Source: an uncultured Pedobacter sp. (lineage in GTDB: Bacteria; Bacteroidota; Bacteroidia; Sphingobacteriales; Sphingobacteriaceae). From it: 35,427 nt of DNA. The translations under genes were made by a program, and so were the position numbers. Positions 26,550 to 34,589 of the stretch are shown piece after piece. Under the pieces are notes generated by a model. It ran no database searches and was not told the origin of the DNA. It saw only the letters and a list, made by a program, of their open reading frames with translations. The number at the start of each line of letters is the position of its first letter. Position 1 is the first letter of the stretch. The stretch lies in contig CAMLDJ010000025.1 in assembly GCA_946478755.1 (NCBI GenBank), positions 1-35,427 on the forward strand. The letters are read 5' to 3'.

Positions 26550-27380
26550 TTATATATCTAAAGAACTCGGAGCTTCAGCAACAGCTTGCTGCGCAAGATC
26601 TCCTGCTTCTGTGCTGTGAGCTAATGCGGCCGCCATGTGTTCATCCAGATATCTGGAGTTGTAATCCTGCGTACTTGAATTGATGAACAGGACTGTTTTG
26701 CCCCCTATGGTATTGATGACCTTATCGGCGAGCTCGGGCGCCACCGCAGGGCATCCCTGGCTACGTCCCAACCTGCCCAGTGCATTTATAGTACCCTGAC
26801 TCACATAATCCGCTCCATGGACGACAATAGATCTTTTACGTGCATTATCGTTGAAACCATCGTCCATACCGTCCAGTTTCAGTGACCGCCCATGCTGTCC
26901 GTTGTAAATTTCCCCGGTCAGATAAAAACCGATACTACTCTGGAAGGAATCATTAGTGTTAGAGAACCTTATCGCTTTATCCCCCCCGCTACGTTGTCCG
27001 TGGGCTACCCAGGTGTTTAGCAGCAATTCTTTTTTATCAAGATCAACGATCCATAAACGTTTTTTTGTACTGTTCATGTCCATATCTGCGATAGTCAGCA
27101 CAGATTTTTCCGCATTGACCTTACCGGAATTCTTCAGGTTAAGAAAGCCCGTTACTGCTTTTTCAAAAACATCCATGCTCAGGCCGCTCTGCGCCAGATG
27201 GGCACTGTCATAAATTTTTTTGAGATAATTGTTATATAATGTGGTTTCTGATAAAATCACCGTTTGCTTCGTATTTTTTGTGGCCGCCGACCGGCTCATC
27301 ATATTAGGCGCCCAGCCGATTATGGTAAAGGCAAATGAAACTAAGATTAATCCTGCTATTCCTAAAATGTATCTTCTCAT
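26550..27380 (-). CDS. L,D-transpeptidase catalytic-domain protein, YkuD_2 type
   Basis: A 276-residue exported or membrane-anchored protein with one N-terminal hydrophobic segment (GIAGLILVSFAFTIIGWA). The catalytic part has VDLDKKELLLNTWVAHG, then HGRSLKLDGMDDGFND, IVVHGADYV and RSQGCPAVAP with nucleophile Cys210. This is the YkuD_2 family, distinct from the neighbouring YcbB-like enzyme. The last 30 residues are Ala/Glu/Ser-rich and look disordered. The family is associated with peptidoglycan remodelling; its exact reaction is less well known. A candidate promoter lies about 100 bp upstream. Confidence 0.92.
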   Translation of the reverse strand: MRRYILGIAGLILVSFAFTIIGWAPNMMSRSAATKNTKQTVILSETTLYNNYLKKIYDSAHLAQSGLSMDVFEKAVTGFLNLKNSGKVNAEKSVLTIADMDMNSTKKRLWIVDLDKKELLLNTWVAHGQRSGGDKAIRFSNTNDSFQSSIGFYLTGEIYNGQHGRSLKLDGMDDGFNDNARKRSIVVHGADYVSQGTINALGRLGRSQGCPAVAPELADKVINTIGGKTVLFINSSTQDYNSRYLDEHMAAALAHSTEAGDLAQQAVAEAPSSLDI

Positions 27381-27481
27381 CCTATTTGGTTAAAGCGTTC
27401 CGCTATGAATAATTACGTTAATTTATTGGGTTTAGTATCTCCTCACCCATCTTTGTTTAACTGTTTGAATTAAAACTTCTA

Positions 27482-27489
27482 CAAAGATA
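27482..27489 (-). promoter_or_regulatory. Candidate -7 element for the YkuD_2 gene
   Basis: The minus strand reads TATCTTTG, a full match to TAnnTTTG, about 100 bp before the start at 27380. That implies a fairly long leader of about 95 nt, in which I saw no riboswitch-like structure. Confidence 0.35.
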
Positions 27490-27584
27490 ACCAAACACAG
27501 CCGGTTAAAAAGCTCATTTCTAATCTATTACTTAAAAATGACTTAAAAGATGTGGATTTCGGCTTAATTCTCCATTGGCGGAAG

Positions 27585-28208
27585 CTAAATCACTGGCTCT
27601 CTCAAAATTGTCCTAAGCTTATCAGGCGAAGTTTTGCGGAAGTCACTCAAATAAATTTCATGATGCAAGCCATCTCTGCCAAAACCATGTGCATCAATAA
27701 ATTGCTTTAAAATCACAAGAGTCTCATATTCCCGATCAAACGGCCCGATATGCAACATTTGCACAACTTTTTTAGCTGGTAAAGCGAATGCCTCGACCTT
27801 CCGCAAATGCGAGATGTTCTTTTTACACATCAAATCCTGCTTGACCGCTTCAAAAATCGTATGATCCACAAATTCCGGTAACCTTAGCAAAAGCCGGTAA
27901 TTCCACTCAGACCTTGGTATTTTGCCAGGAGCTTCTTCCATCGAAATCTGACTGTACTTACTTTCATCAAAACTCCACAACGCTTCCAGTTTGGGTACCA
28001 CAAAATCCTGACGTCCCGCTTTACAGCGAAACTTAATGCCATAGGCAACCGGATATAGTGACTGTAAATGTTCTGCGAACGATGGGCCTGAAGGATCACC
28101 CTTGCCTGCAATCGAAAGATATTGCGCCGCCTCGACCTCTAAAATTTCCGGTTCCGCCTTAGCAGCGTAATAGGATTTGTGTTGTTTTGTTAAATCTAGT
28201 TTATACAT
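27585..28208 (-). CDS. GyrI-like small-molecule-binding domain protein
   Basis: A 207-residue soluble protein of the stand-alone GyrI-like group (COG4832 type). It starts with LDLTKQHKSYYAAKAEP, followed by EAAQYLSIAGKGDPSGPSF, a family signature. The second half of the duplicated SHS2-type fold is marked by VVQMLHIGPFDREYETL and the final HHEIYLSDFRKTSPDKLRT. No DNA-binding domain is attached. Family members bind or hydrolyse hydrophobic small molecules; the ligand here is unknown. It is monocistronic by spacing (204 bp upstream of the YkuD_2 start, over 400 bp from the oxidoreductase). Confidence 0.92.
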   Translation of the reverse strand: MYKLDLTKQHKSYYAAKAEPEILEVEAAQYLSIAGKGDPSGPSFAEHLQSLYPVAYGIKFRCKAGRQDFVVPKLEALWSFDESKYSQISMEEAPGKIPRSEWNYRLLLRLPEFVDHTIFEAVKQDLMCKKNISHLRKVEAFALPAKKVVQMLHIGPFDREYETLVILKQFIDAHGFGRDGLHHEIYLSDFRKTSPDKLRTILREPVI

Positions 28209-28652
28209 CTCAGAGAAATTACGGCGTTAAAATAAGGTTCCTTACTGACAACCCTATGTCAGCATGATTTCCAGGCTGCAAAAAAAACTGTTAGTTCTCA
28301 AACGGGAGTTCCTTGTACCGGGCATTGTCAGGTTGGAGGTTGCCGCACCGTAAAAATTCCAGAAGCACATTCAGTTGCGTAAATAAATACCAAAAAACTT
28401 ACCCTGACGCCCGACACAAGATTACCACTTTCCCGGAAATCCGTTTCTACCGAGGAAAAATAAGCCGCAATCCCAGTGCAAAATTCCGGTACCCGTCTTT
28501 TACCGATAATCGATTATTCGCTGTCTTCGTTTTTAATTCCTTTAAGCAGCGCGTAGACCGCCATGGCATAATGAAAATGAGGCATATACCAAAAAGGGGG
28601 AAGACCGGGCTTTCCGGAACTCCCGCTTTTTGCGGTAAACGCTGAATCACAC
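28209..28652. other. 444-bp gap without a convincing gene
   Basis: No RNA gene or repeat is seen. A minus-strand frame ending at 28514 stays open for about 45 codons and includes the protein-like stretch FWYMPHFHYAMAVYALLKG. Its only ATG is at 28585, which would give 23 residues. It follows directly after the oxidoreductase stop and may be a decayed gene tail or a micro-ORF. A plus-strand frame at 28313-28645 has a basic, low-quality composition and is probably not coding. Confidence 0.4.
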
Positions 28653-29774
28653 TTAAGACTTATCTTGCCAGTGCATATTTAAATAGCATGCACGCTTCGA
28701 ATCACTCAAAAGTGAGGGGTTTTGACTTAGGCGCTTCGGGTCAAATGGTATAAAATCCTGCCCCAGGCATACCCGCTGCGGAAAATCCGGATTCGACAAC
28801 GCAAATTTTCCAATAGCAAAGTAGTCAGCAAGGTCATGATCGAGCAGGGATTGCGAGAGCTTTACATCATGTAACCTGCCATTTGCAATAACAGGACAAG
28901 CTAAGATTTCCCTGGCCAAACCTGTGAGGCTGGAACCATCTTCATATTGGCACTCATTTTCCCAGCCAAAATGTTCGGCCGCCACATGCAGATAACTGAT
29001 ATCCCAGTCACGGATGTGATTTAAAATTGCCTTTGCCATCTCAGTTCCATTCTCCCAGCGATAACTAAGATTGTTCACTTTTCCTTCCGATATTCGAAGC
29101 CCTATGATAAAACCTTCAGGGACCTTCTTTTTTATCGTGCTTAAAATTTCAAAGATAATTCGTAAACGATTTTCTACATTTCCACCGTATTCATCAGTCC
29201 GGGTGTTCAGGTACGGAGTGATAAACTGGTCGAGCAGGTAACCATTGGCAGCATGCAACTCAATGCCATCAAAACCAGCGTCGTGAGCTTTCTCTGCCGC
29301 GTTACTAAATCCCCTTATCACCTCATCAATATCCTTCCTGGTCAATTCCTCCGGGGCGGGAAAAAGGCCCGCTCCACCCCCGTAATTGGCCATCTTTTCT
29401 CCTTTGGGCATAATTCGTGACGGCGCCTTGGTCCGGTCATAGACCTGAGAAATGGCTCCGGCATGCATTAATTGAGCTATGAAAATGCTTGGAGATTGAT
29501 GCACGCTACCAGTGATTTCCTTCCAGGCCAGCAAATGTTCATCATTTGTTAAGCCAGGCTGATTGGGATATGCCTTAGAATATAAATCGTCTGTATAAAT
29601 TCCTTCTGTGATGATTCCGGCAAAACCTCCCTGAGCAAAAGCAGTATAATATTCAAGCATTTCCAAAGTGGGTACTCCCGAAGGAGTAGCACTCACCCGG
29701 GTCATCGGAGCAACCAGAAACCTGTTCCCGAATTTCCTGCCCTTAATAAAAGTTGTATCAAATAAACTCTTCAT
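28653..29774 (-). CDS. Old Yellow Enzyme family NADH:flavin oxidoreductase
   Basis: A 373-residue cytoplasmic FMN enzyme with a TIM-barrel fold. Visible motifs are NRFLVAPMTRVSA at the FMN pocket, FIAQLMHAGAIS, the substrate-anchoring pair His174 and Asn177 in ELHAANGYLLDQF, NTRTDEYGGNVENR, and a phosphate-binding end (CPVIANGRLHD, then DYFAIGKFALSNPDFP). These enzymes reduce electrophilic alkenes such as quinones, enones or nitro compounds. It sits 70 bp downstream of a Crp-like gene on the same strand and may be controlled by it. It has its own candidate -7 element. A second, distinct family member lies 1.7 kb away on the other strand. Confidence 0.94.
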   Translation of the reverse strand: MKSLFDTTFIKGRKFGNRFLVAPMTRVSATPSGVPTLEMLEYYTAFAQGGFAGIITEGIYTDDLYSKAYPNQPGLTNDEHLLAWKEITGSVHQSPSIFIAQLMHAGAISQVYDRTKAPSRIMPKGEKMANYGGGAGLFPAPEELTRKDIDEVIRGFSNAAEKAHDAGFDGIELHAANGYLLDQFITPYLNTRTDEYGGNVENRLRIIFEILSTIKKKVPEGFIIGLRISEGKVNNLSYRWENGTEMAKAILNHIRDWDISYLHVAAEHFGWENECQYEDGSSLTGLAREILACPVIANGRLHDVKLSQSLLDHDLADYFAIGKFALSNPDFPQRVCLGQDFIPFDPKRLSQNPSLLSDSKRACYLNMHWQDKS

Positions 29775-29797
29775 GTGATATGGTTTTAAGTCCGGGA

Positions 29798-29805
29798 CAA
29801 ACCTA
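29798..29805 (-). promoter_or_regulatory. Candidate -7 element for the oxidoreductase at 29774
   Basis: The minus strand reads TAGGTTTG, a full match to TAnnTTTG, leaving a leader of about 18 nt. The -33 element is weak. It lies in the 70-bp gap after the Crp-like gene. Confidence 0.4.
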
Positions 29806-29844
29806 TTACCATAGCGCCTAAAAAAACTTAAACTACTTTATGAT

Positions 29845-30435
29845 TTACATTTTTTTAAGCATCTGACTGAAGTACTCCGGAGTGATTCCCAGGAAACCGG
29901 CGATGCGTTTGTTTGACAGGCGATTTTGCAATTGCGGAAATTTTTGGTTAAACAGTCTATACTTTTCTTCCGCATTTGTAGAAAGCTGCTGTAAAAGTCG
30001 GTCCTGTAAAGCGATAGCCATATTTCCATTGAGAATTCGGAAAAAGCGCTCAAATACTGGCTGGTCTTTGAATAGTTTTTCCAAATTGTCCCTGGTGATT
30101 TGCAAAAGAATTGAATCTTCCAGGGCCTCTATTTCCATTTGCGAAGCTTTTCCTGTCTCATAACTTTTAAAGTCTCCAACCCACCAGTCTTCATGGGGAA
30201 AATACAAAATGTGCTTCCTCCCTGAATCATCTATAACTGACGTTTGAAAAAGGCCTTTAACTATATAGGATTCCGCTCTCGACAGCTGCAGCGGTCTTAG
30301 CAACCAGGATTTGCGGGAGATGTGCTTAAAGCTAAAATAGGTCAAAACATGTTCCAGCTCATCATCGGCGACAGGTATGGTTTTCTGAAGGTGCCGTTTA
30401 AACTGGTCCAAATCATCTAAATTAATATCCGTCAT
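29845..30435 (-). CDS. Crp/Fnr-family transcriptional regulator
   Basis: A 196-residue regulator with a cyclic-nucleotide-binding-like roll (about 25-115) and a C-terminal helix-turn-helix (NKRIAGFLGITPEYFSQMLKK). The beta-roll has RKHILYFPHEDWWVGD, a common pattern in Bacteroidota Crp-like proteins. No Fe-S cysteine cluster like that of Fnr is visible, so oxygen sensing by that route is unlikely. It lies immediately upstream of the oxidoreductase gene and probably controls it. It is not closely similar to the Crp-like protein at 10328-10900 beyond the family pattern. Confidence 0.93.
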   Translation of the reverse strand: MTDINLDDLDQFKRHLQKTIPVADDELEHVLTYFSFKHISRKSWLLRPLQLSRAESYIVKGLFQTSVIDDSGRKHILYFPHEDWWVGDFKSYETGKASQMEIEALEDSILLQITRDNLEKLFKDQPVFERFFRILNGNMAIALQDRLLQQLSTNAEEKYRLFNQKFPQLQNRLSNKRIAGFLGITPEYFSQMLKKM

Positions 30436-30480
30436 GATATCGATTTCTAAACTGGTAAGTTAAACAAGTTTGAAATGGTA

Positions 30481-30488
30481 CAAATATA
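30481..30488 (-). promoter_or_regulatory. Candidate -7 element for the Crp-like gene at 30435
   Basis: The minus strand reads TATATTTG, a full match to TAnnTTTG, with a leader of about 40 nt. No good -33 element is visible. Confidence 0.4.
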
Positions 30489-30526
30489 TCGGTTATTTTT
30501 TAAGGCGTGAATAAGGGCTGAATCCG

Positions 30527-31393
30527 CTAAATGTGTTCTGCAGCAGTTCTGCGAAACTCAGTCGGACTCATACTCGCATGTTTTTTAAACTGCCGGCTAA
30601 GGTGACTCTCGTCGGAATAGCCAAACTCCTGTGCAATTTCGTTCAGGGTCAGTCGGGTTTGAACGAGGCGCTGCTGCACAAGTTTCAGCCTGTAGCGCCC
30701 TATATAATCCCTCAGGCTTTCACCTGTTAGCTTGCGAAAATACTCTCCCATATAGTTTATAGAAAGATTAAAGCGGTCTGCCAGGCATTCGATACGTAAC
30801 TTCTCAGGCAAGCCGATATATAGATGGATGTGATCCAGGATCCGGTCTATAAGCGGCCCGCTATGGACTTCCTTCTGCCTGGAGAATCGGGATGCCGTAA
30901 CATTGCGAACCAATATATTGAGCATCACCCCCAGCATCTGCTGCAGATTATCTTGATGATAGATCCCTTTGCAATTGAATTCCAGCTGGATATTGTCAAA
31001 CAGGTTGGAAAGCATCTTTGCGTCTGCGTCGCTCCTGATCACAAATTTTGAAAGCCGGTTCTGATGAGAAACGATCTCCTCCAGGTTTTTGAGCCAACCT
31101 GCTATTCGGCTTTGCTGGACATCGTCCTTACATTGCATTAAAAATTGAGTGGAAAAGCGGATAGAACAAAACCGGGTGGGCGTGGTTTCAAAAAATCCCC
31201 GGCAATCGGAAGGGGTAAACATAAAGATATCACCTTTTTGATAGGGCAACAGATTATTGTTAACGTGGCGTGTACCTGTTCCTTCTTTTACCTGTACTAA
31301 CTCGAAAAAATGGTAGACGAGTGGCTGTTCGAACCAGTGTTGGAGATCCGAAACCTGTACCTCTAAGGGCAAATATAAAACCTTGCTTTTCAT
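30527..31393 (-). CDS. AraC-family transcriptional regulator with cupin-like sensor
   Basis: A 288-residue regulator if started at the ATG at 31393, where the family-like N-terminus MKSKVLYLPLEV begins. An ATG at 31435 would add 14 residues and run into the divergent promoter. The N-terminal ~130 residues look like a cupin (YHFFELVQVKEG, then YQKGDIFMFTPSDCRGF). The C-terminal double helix-turn-helix (about 185-285) includes RFNLSINYMGEYFRKLTGESL and EFGYSDESHLSRQFKKHASMSPTEF. It is divergent from an Old Yellow Enzyme gene across 84 bp that contains a dyad and a promoter, so it probably controls that gene and itself. Confidence 0.92.
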   Translation of the reverse strand: MKSKVLYLPLEVQVSDLQHWFEQPLVYHFFELVQVKEGTGTRHVNNNLLPYQKGDIFMFTPSDCRGFFETTPTRFCSIRFSTQFLMQCKDDVQQSRIAGWLKNLEEIVSHQNRLSKFVIRSDADAKMLSNLFDNIQLEFNCKGIYHQDNLQQMLGVMLNILVRNVTASRFSRQKEVHSGPLIDRILDHIHLYIGLPEKLRIECLADRFNLSINYMGEYFRKLTGESLRDYIGRYRLKLVQQRLVQTRLTLNEIAQEFGYSDESHLSRQFKKHASMSPTEFRRTAAEHI

Positions 31394-31431
31394 ACCTCCA
31401 AAATTACAGGAATTACCTCGTTTTATTCCTA

Positions 31432-31448
31432 ACATCACACCCTGATGT
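31432..31448. promoter_or_regulatory. Dyad operator candidate between divergent AraC and oxidoreductase genes
   Basis: ACATCA-caccc-TGATGT is a perfect 6-bp inverted repeat with a 5-bp spacer. It lies 4 bp upstream of the -7 element of the plus-strand oxidoreductase, where a bound protein would block or contact RNA polymerase. The regulator is inferred. Confidence 0.45.
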
Positions 31449-31452
31449 GGGC

Positions 31453-31460
31453 TACTTTTG
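31453..31460 (+). promoter_or_regulatory. Candidate -7 element for the oxidoreductase at 31478
   Basis: TACTTTTG fully matches TAnnTTTG and would give a leader of about 12 nt. A -33 TTTG is absent, which suggests dependence on an activator. Confidence 0.5.
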
Positions 31461-31477
31461 AATGAAAAAACAAAATT

Positions 31478-32611
31478 ATGACTTACATCCCAAATCTCCT
31501 TTTATCGCCCTATTCCAGTAATACGCTGCAACTTGAAAACAGGGTCGTCATGGCGCCAATGAACCGGAGACGAGCTCCGGCAGGAATTCTGCATTCATCT
31601 GCTGAAATATATTACCGTCAGAGAGCTTCGACCGGACTTATCATTACCGATAATACCGCAATTACAGCTAATGGCATCGGATACTTAAATACACCCGGAA
31701 TTTATAATGATGTGCAGATTGCTGCCTGGAAAAAAATCACGAAGGCTGTTCATGAGGAAGGGGGAAAAATATTTATCCAGCTGGTTCACGCCGGGCGCAT
31801 CGGACAAATGCTCAACAATGAAAACAACATGCCTCTCGTCGCCCCCTCTCCCTTAAAAGCAGAAGGAACTGTTCGCACCTTAGATGGATACCTGCCCATG
31901 TCTGAACCGCTTGCATTAAGCACAAAGGAAGTGCGTCAGATTATCGAACAACATGTTAAAGCAGCGGTTAACGCAATGGAGGCCGGTTTTGATGGTATTG
32001 AAATTCATGGAGCGCATGGCTATCTTGCGGAACAATTTCTTCACCCCATAACTAATCCGCGGACAGATCAATACGGTGGAAGCATAGAGAACCGTTCCCG
32101 CTTTCTGCTGGAAATAATGACAGCAGTAAGTGATGCGATAGGCAAGGAAAAAACCGGTGTACGATTGTCCCCCTTTGCTACAGATAATGATCTTCCAGTT
32201 TACGAAGAGGAAGAGGATACTCATTTGTATCTTGCTAAAGAACTCGACAGGCTCGGAATACTTTATCTTCATCTTTCAGACTTGTCGCCCAAAGGTGGTA
32301 ATCCGATACCAAAGCCATTTATTCGCCAAATTCGCGAGGTTTTTAATGGAATTTTGATTGCCGCCGGAAACTATACCGCAAAAACAGCCACCGATGTCAT
32401 AAAAGATGGTCTGGTAGACCTCGTAGCATTCGGCCGACCTTTCATTGCAAATCCGGACCTGATCGAGCGCTTTAAAATGGCTTATCCTCTTTCAGAAGGA
32501 GATCCCTCTACTTATTATCAGGGTGGGGATGAGGGATATATCGACTATCCTGTTTTTAAGTCAGAATCTACCGTTTCCATTAATGCTTCGGGAGCTCATG
32601 ACTGGGGTTAA
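31478..32611 (+). CDS. Old Yellow Enzyme family alkene reductase, NemA-like
   Basis: A 377-residue FMN enzyme of the classical NemA/OYE type: LENRVVMAPMNRRRA at the flavin pocket, FIQLVHAGRIG, the substrate pair His177 and His180 in IEIHGAHGYLAEQF, NPRTDQYGGSIENR, and a C-terminal GILIAAGNYT / DLVAFGRPFIANPDL phosphate site. The anchor pair is His-His here, while the paralogue at 28653-29774 has His-Asn. Such enzymes reduce alpha,beta-unsaturated carbonyls and nitro compounds with NAD(P)H. The gene is divergent from an AraC-type regulator, the usual setting for an inducible electrophile-detoxification gene. Confidence 0.95.
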   Translation: MTYIPNLLLSPYSSNTLQLENRVVMAPMNRRRAPAGILHSSAEIYYRQRASTGLIITDNTAITANGIGYLNTPGIYNDVQIAAWKKITKAVHEEGGKIFIQLVHAGRIGQMLNNENNMPLVAPSPLKAEGTVRTLDGYLPMSEPLALSTKEVRQIIEQHVKAAVNAMEAGFDGIEIHGAHGYLAEQFLHPITNPRTDQYGGSIENRSRFLLEIMTAVSDAIGKEKTGVRLSPFATDNDLPVYEEEEDTHLYLAKELDRLGILYLHLSDLSPKGGNPIPKPFIRQIREVFNGILIAAGNYTAKTATDVIKDGLVDLVAFGRPFIANPDLIERFKMAYPLSEGDPSTYYQGGDEGYIDYPVFKSESTVSINASGAHDWG

Positions 32612-32683
32612 AGAAAAACAAAGCCGGATTATTGTCAAATGGATACGATAAAATTAAAGCGACAAATAAGAATTACTTTGTAC

Positions 32684-33625
32684 TTATTCAACTTTCTCGT
32701 AAATATATAGTTCGTGAATTTCCTCTGTATAGCCTTCATCTGTTAATGGTCCCTGGGACATGCCAAGAAGAATTTGTGTGCCTCGATTGTTCAAGACAAC
32801 AAGATCATCATTTGTAGGGTCGATCGAAAGACCTTCTATTTCTCCCGTACGCCGAAAATCGGACATTTCACGGAAAAGCGTCAGGCGACCCGCTATGGCT
32901 CCCGCAGCAATCTTACCTGGCGTTTTTACCGGTTTATGATCAACCAGAGCAAATTGTTCGCCATCTTTTAACCCGGTATAGGAAACCTGACTGATATCTG
33001 CAATATAAATATTATCTGCAATCTTGTAGGTCGCCTCTCCATCATCGGCGGCAAAAAGCATCTTTCCATCTGCAATGAATATACCCTGGCACCAAAAAGG
33101 CGCAGGACGGCATTGCATTTTCGTGTAATACTTTCCCGTTTCAAGGCTATAGCCATATACATAACGGCTATCGACCCAATCGGACATCCAAACCATATTT
33201 TTTTCCCGGTCAATGGCAATCCCGGATACTTCAACCTGCCCTGAACCTGGTTCCCAGTTGAAATCTCGTTTCCATTTTAAGGTCTTTGCATCATAGACAG
33301 AAACAGCAATGTTTTGACCGCGGCCATACTCAAACTTCTCCACACCACAATAGATTTCACCGTTAAAGATGCCGATATCACCAAAATGGTTCGCAATTTC
33401 CGGATGCTGAAATGGCTGGAGATTCTTCATCACCATGTTACCTTCCTTATCATATTTGTAAAGCGCCTTCGTATCTGACACATAATAATACTCCTTATCG
33501 ATTGCAATTCCCTGTCGCCCCAATACGGGTATCACCTTCTTTAAACGATACGATCTACCCAGATGTTGGGCGTTTGCTGCTATTCCTACGACTATCGCAA
33601 CAAATAAAAGAAGTATTTTTTTCAT
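32684..33625 (-). CDS. Exported beta-propeller-like protein of unknown function
   Basis: A 313-residue protein. The ATG at 33625 is chosen because the signal peptide (MKKILLLFVAIVVGIAANAQ) begins there; the 22 extra upstream codons fall in a dispersed repeat. The mature part has recurring short strands with GIAIDKEYYYVSD, GIAIDREKNMVWMSD, GIFIADGKMLFAAD and GLSIDPTNDDLVVLN. These are spaced about 40-80 residues apart, as in NHL/SMP-30-type propellers. Two Cys (CRPAPFWC) sit mid-protein. No catalytic motif is recognised. It is convergent with the alkene reductase gene and otherwise isolated. Confidence 0.85.
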   Translation of the reverse strand: MKKILLLFVAIVVGIAANAQHLGRSYRLKKVIPVLGRQGIAIDKEYYYVSDTKALYKYDKEGNMVMKNLQPFQHPEIANHFGDIGIFNGEIYCGVEKFEYGRGQNIAVSVYDAKTLKWKRDFNWEPGSGQVEVSGIAIDREKNMVWMSDWVDSRYVYGYSLETGKYYTKMQCRPAPFWCQGIFIADGKMLFAADDGEATYKIADNIYIADISQVSYTGLKDGEQFALVDHKPVKTPGKIAAGAIAGRLTLFREMSDFRRTGEIEGLSIDPTNDDLVVLNNRGTQILLGMSQGPLTDEGYTEEIHELYIYEKVE

Positions 33626-33653
33626 TGGAACATAAATTTGTTTTTCAACGGTA

Positions 33654-33732
33654 ATGAAACTATCATAAGCATATTTTTCTTGAACTTTCATCGTTTTTAT
33701 TTGAATTCAAGAACTCGCAAAGCTCGGTTCAT
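33654..33732. repeat. Partial second copy of the small dispersed repeat
   Basis: The first 26 bases (33654-33679) match 18559-18584 at 25 positions. Bases 33706-33732 match 18610-18635 with one substitution and one inserted A. The middle has diverged and the right inverted end is missing. Both copies have the same orientation relative to a downstream minus-strand exported-protein gene. Nothing is recognised in 33733-33908. Confidence 0.7.
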
Positions 33733-33908
33733 AGGGATCAATGCCAACAGCAGGAAATCTATGTTATTAGAATTTAATTAGTCAGAATTCCACTACTAAA
33801 CTGTCTATAGAAACACCCATAGAGCTAGAAAAATCACCGGCACTAACACGTTTCTTATTATAATAGGTATACAGCAACCAGGCGAGCTGTTTTTGATGGA
33901 ATATAGAA

Positions 33909-34199
33909 TTAGTTACCTTCCTCAATTCCCAGCTGTGCTAAGATATCATCAAGATCCTTCCATATAACTACACCCGTATCTAAAAATTCGTGAAAATTTA
34001 GCATCACTATGATCCTAAAGTTGGAACTATCGAACAATTTGTGTGGGATATTATTAAAAATCATAGTGACCATTTCTTCAACGTTCATTTTCGAATCCAT
34101 TGGAACCGGAACTATTGCAGCAATAGTATCTTGAGCAATTGTTTTTCCAACCAAATAATTATATTTCCTTAATCTTTCACCTGCCTCTATTTCCGTCAT
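33909..34199 (-). CDS. Small hypothetical protein
   Basis: A 96-residue ORF from an ATG start. The composition is soluble and acidic, with MTEIEAGERLRKYNYLVGK at the N-terminus and a C-terminal acidic helix (WKDLDDILAQLGIEEGN). There is no signal peptide, membrane helix or known motif. I do not recognise the family. The surroundings are AT-rich and gene-poor, next to a repeat copy and another doubtful ORF, so it may belong to a recently acquired or decaying patch. Confidence 0.5.
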   Translation of the reverse strand: MTEIEAGERLRKYNYLVGKTIAQDTIAAIVPVPMDSKMNVEEMVTMIFNNIPHKLFDSSNFRIIVMLNFHEFLDTGVVIWKDLDDILAQLGIEEGN

Positions 34200-34391
34200 A
34201 ATAAGTAAAATTAAAACAAAATTTAAAGTTGCTCATCTAGTGCGTCTTTGGCTACTTATTGAGCATTTTACATTAAAACATTTCGTAGATAATACCATAT
34301 GAATATAGCATTAAATTAACAGTAAGCAGTATATATCTGTTCTGATTGAAAAGAAGTTAAATTTCTAATATATTGGTAGTTTATAGTAAAG

Positions 34392-34577
34392 CTAGCGCTT
34401 TGGCTGGTGCAACCACCATGAAACACAATAGATTTTATTCTGGAAAAATGTAAGGTTCCTTTCGAGTATCTCTAGTAGATGCTCCGTTTTATAACTACGA
34501 CTAAACATCACTACTAGAGATGGCTCTCTCAGAATTGCCATATGATAGTCACAGATGTCCCTTAGTTTAGAGTTCAA
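34392..34577 (-). CDS. Doubtful short ORF
   Basis: The frame is open back to about 34605, but the only upstream start is TTG at 34577; the first ATG is at 34541, giving 49 residues. The reading MAILREPSLVVMFSRSYKT is protein-like. Against coding, an inverted repeat (34468-34477 with 34512-34521) sits inside it and no ribosome-binding site is visible. It may be a gene fragment, or shadow coding of a structured RNA. The rest of 34200-34391 is AT-rich and shows nothing recognisable. Confidence 0.25.
   Translation of the reverse strand: MNSKLRDICDYHMAILREPSLVVMFSRSYKTEHLLEILERNLTFFQNKIYCVSWWLHQPKR
34468..34521. repeat. Long-loop inverted repeat in the gap before metA
   Basis: ATCTCTAGTA (34468-34477) and TACTAGAGAT (34512-34521) are perfect 10-bp inverted copies. 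Flanking GAG and CTC could extend the stem with a bulge. The loop is 34 nt. It does not resemble a terminator because no T tract follows on either strand. Confidence 0.5.
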
Positions 34578-34589
34578 TGGTATTATTCT

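Noticed and set aside
28313..28645. 110-codon plus-strand ORF.
   Set aside because: Very basic composition without motifs, and no ribosome-binding site or promoter; it probably does not code.
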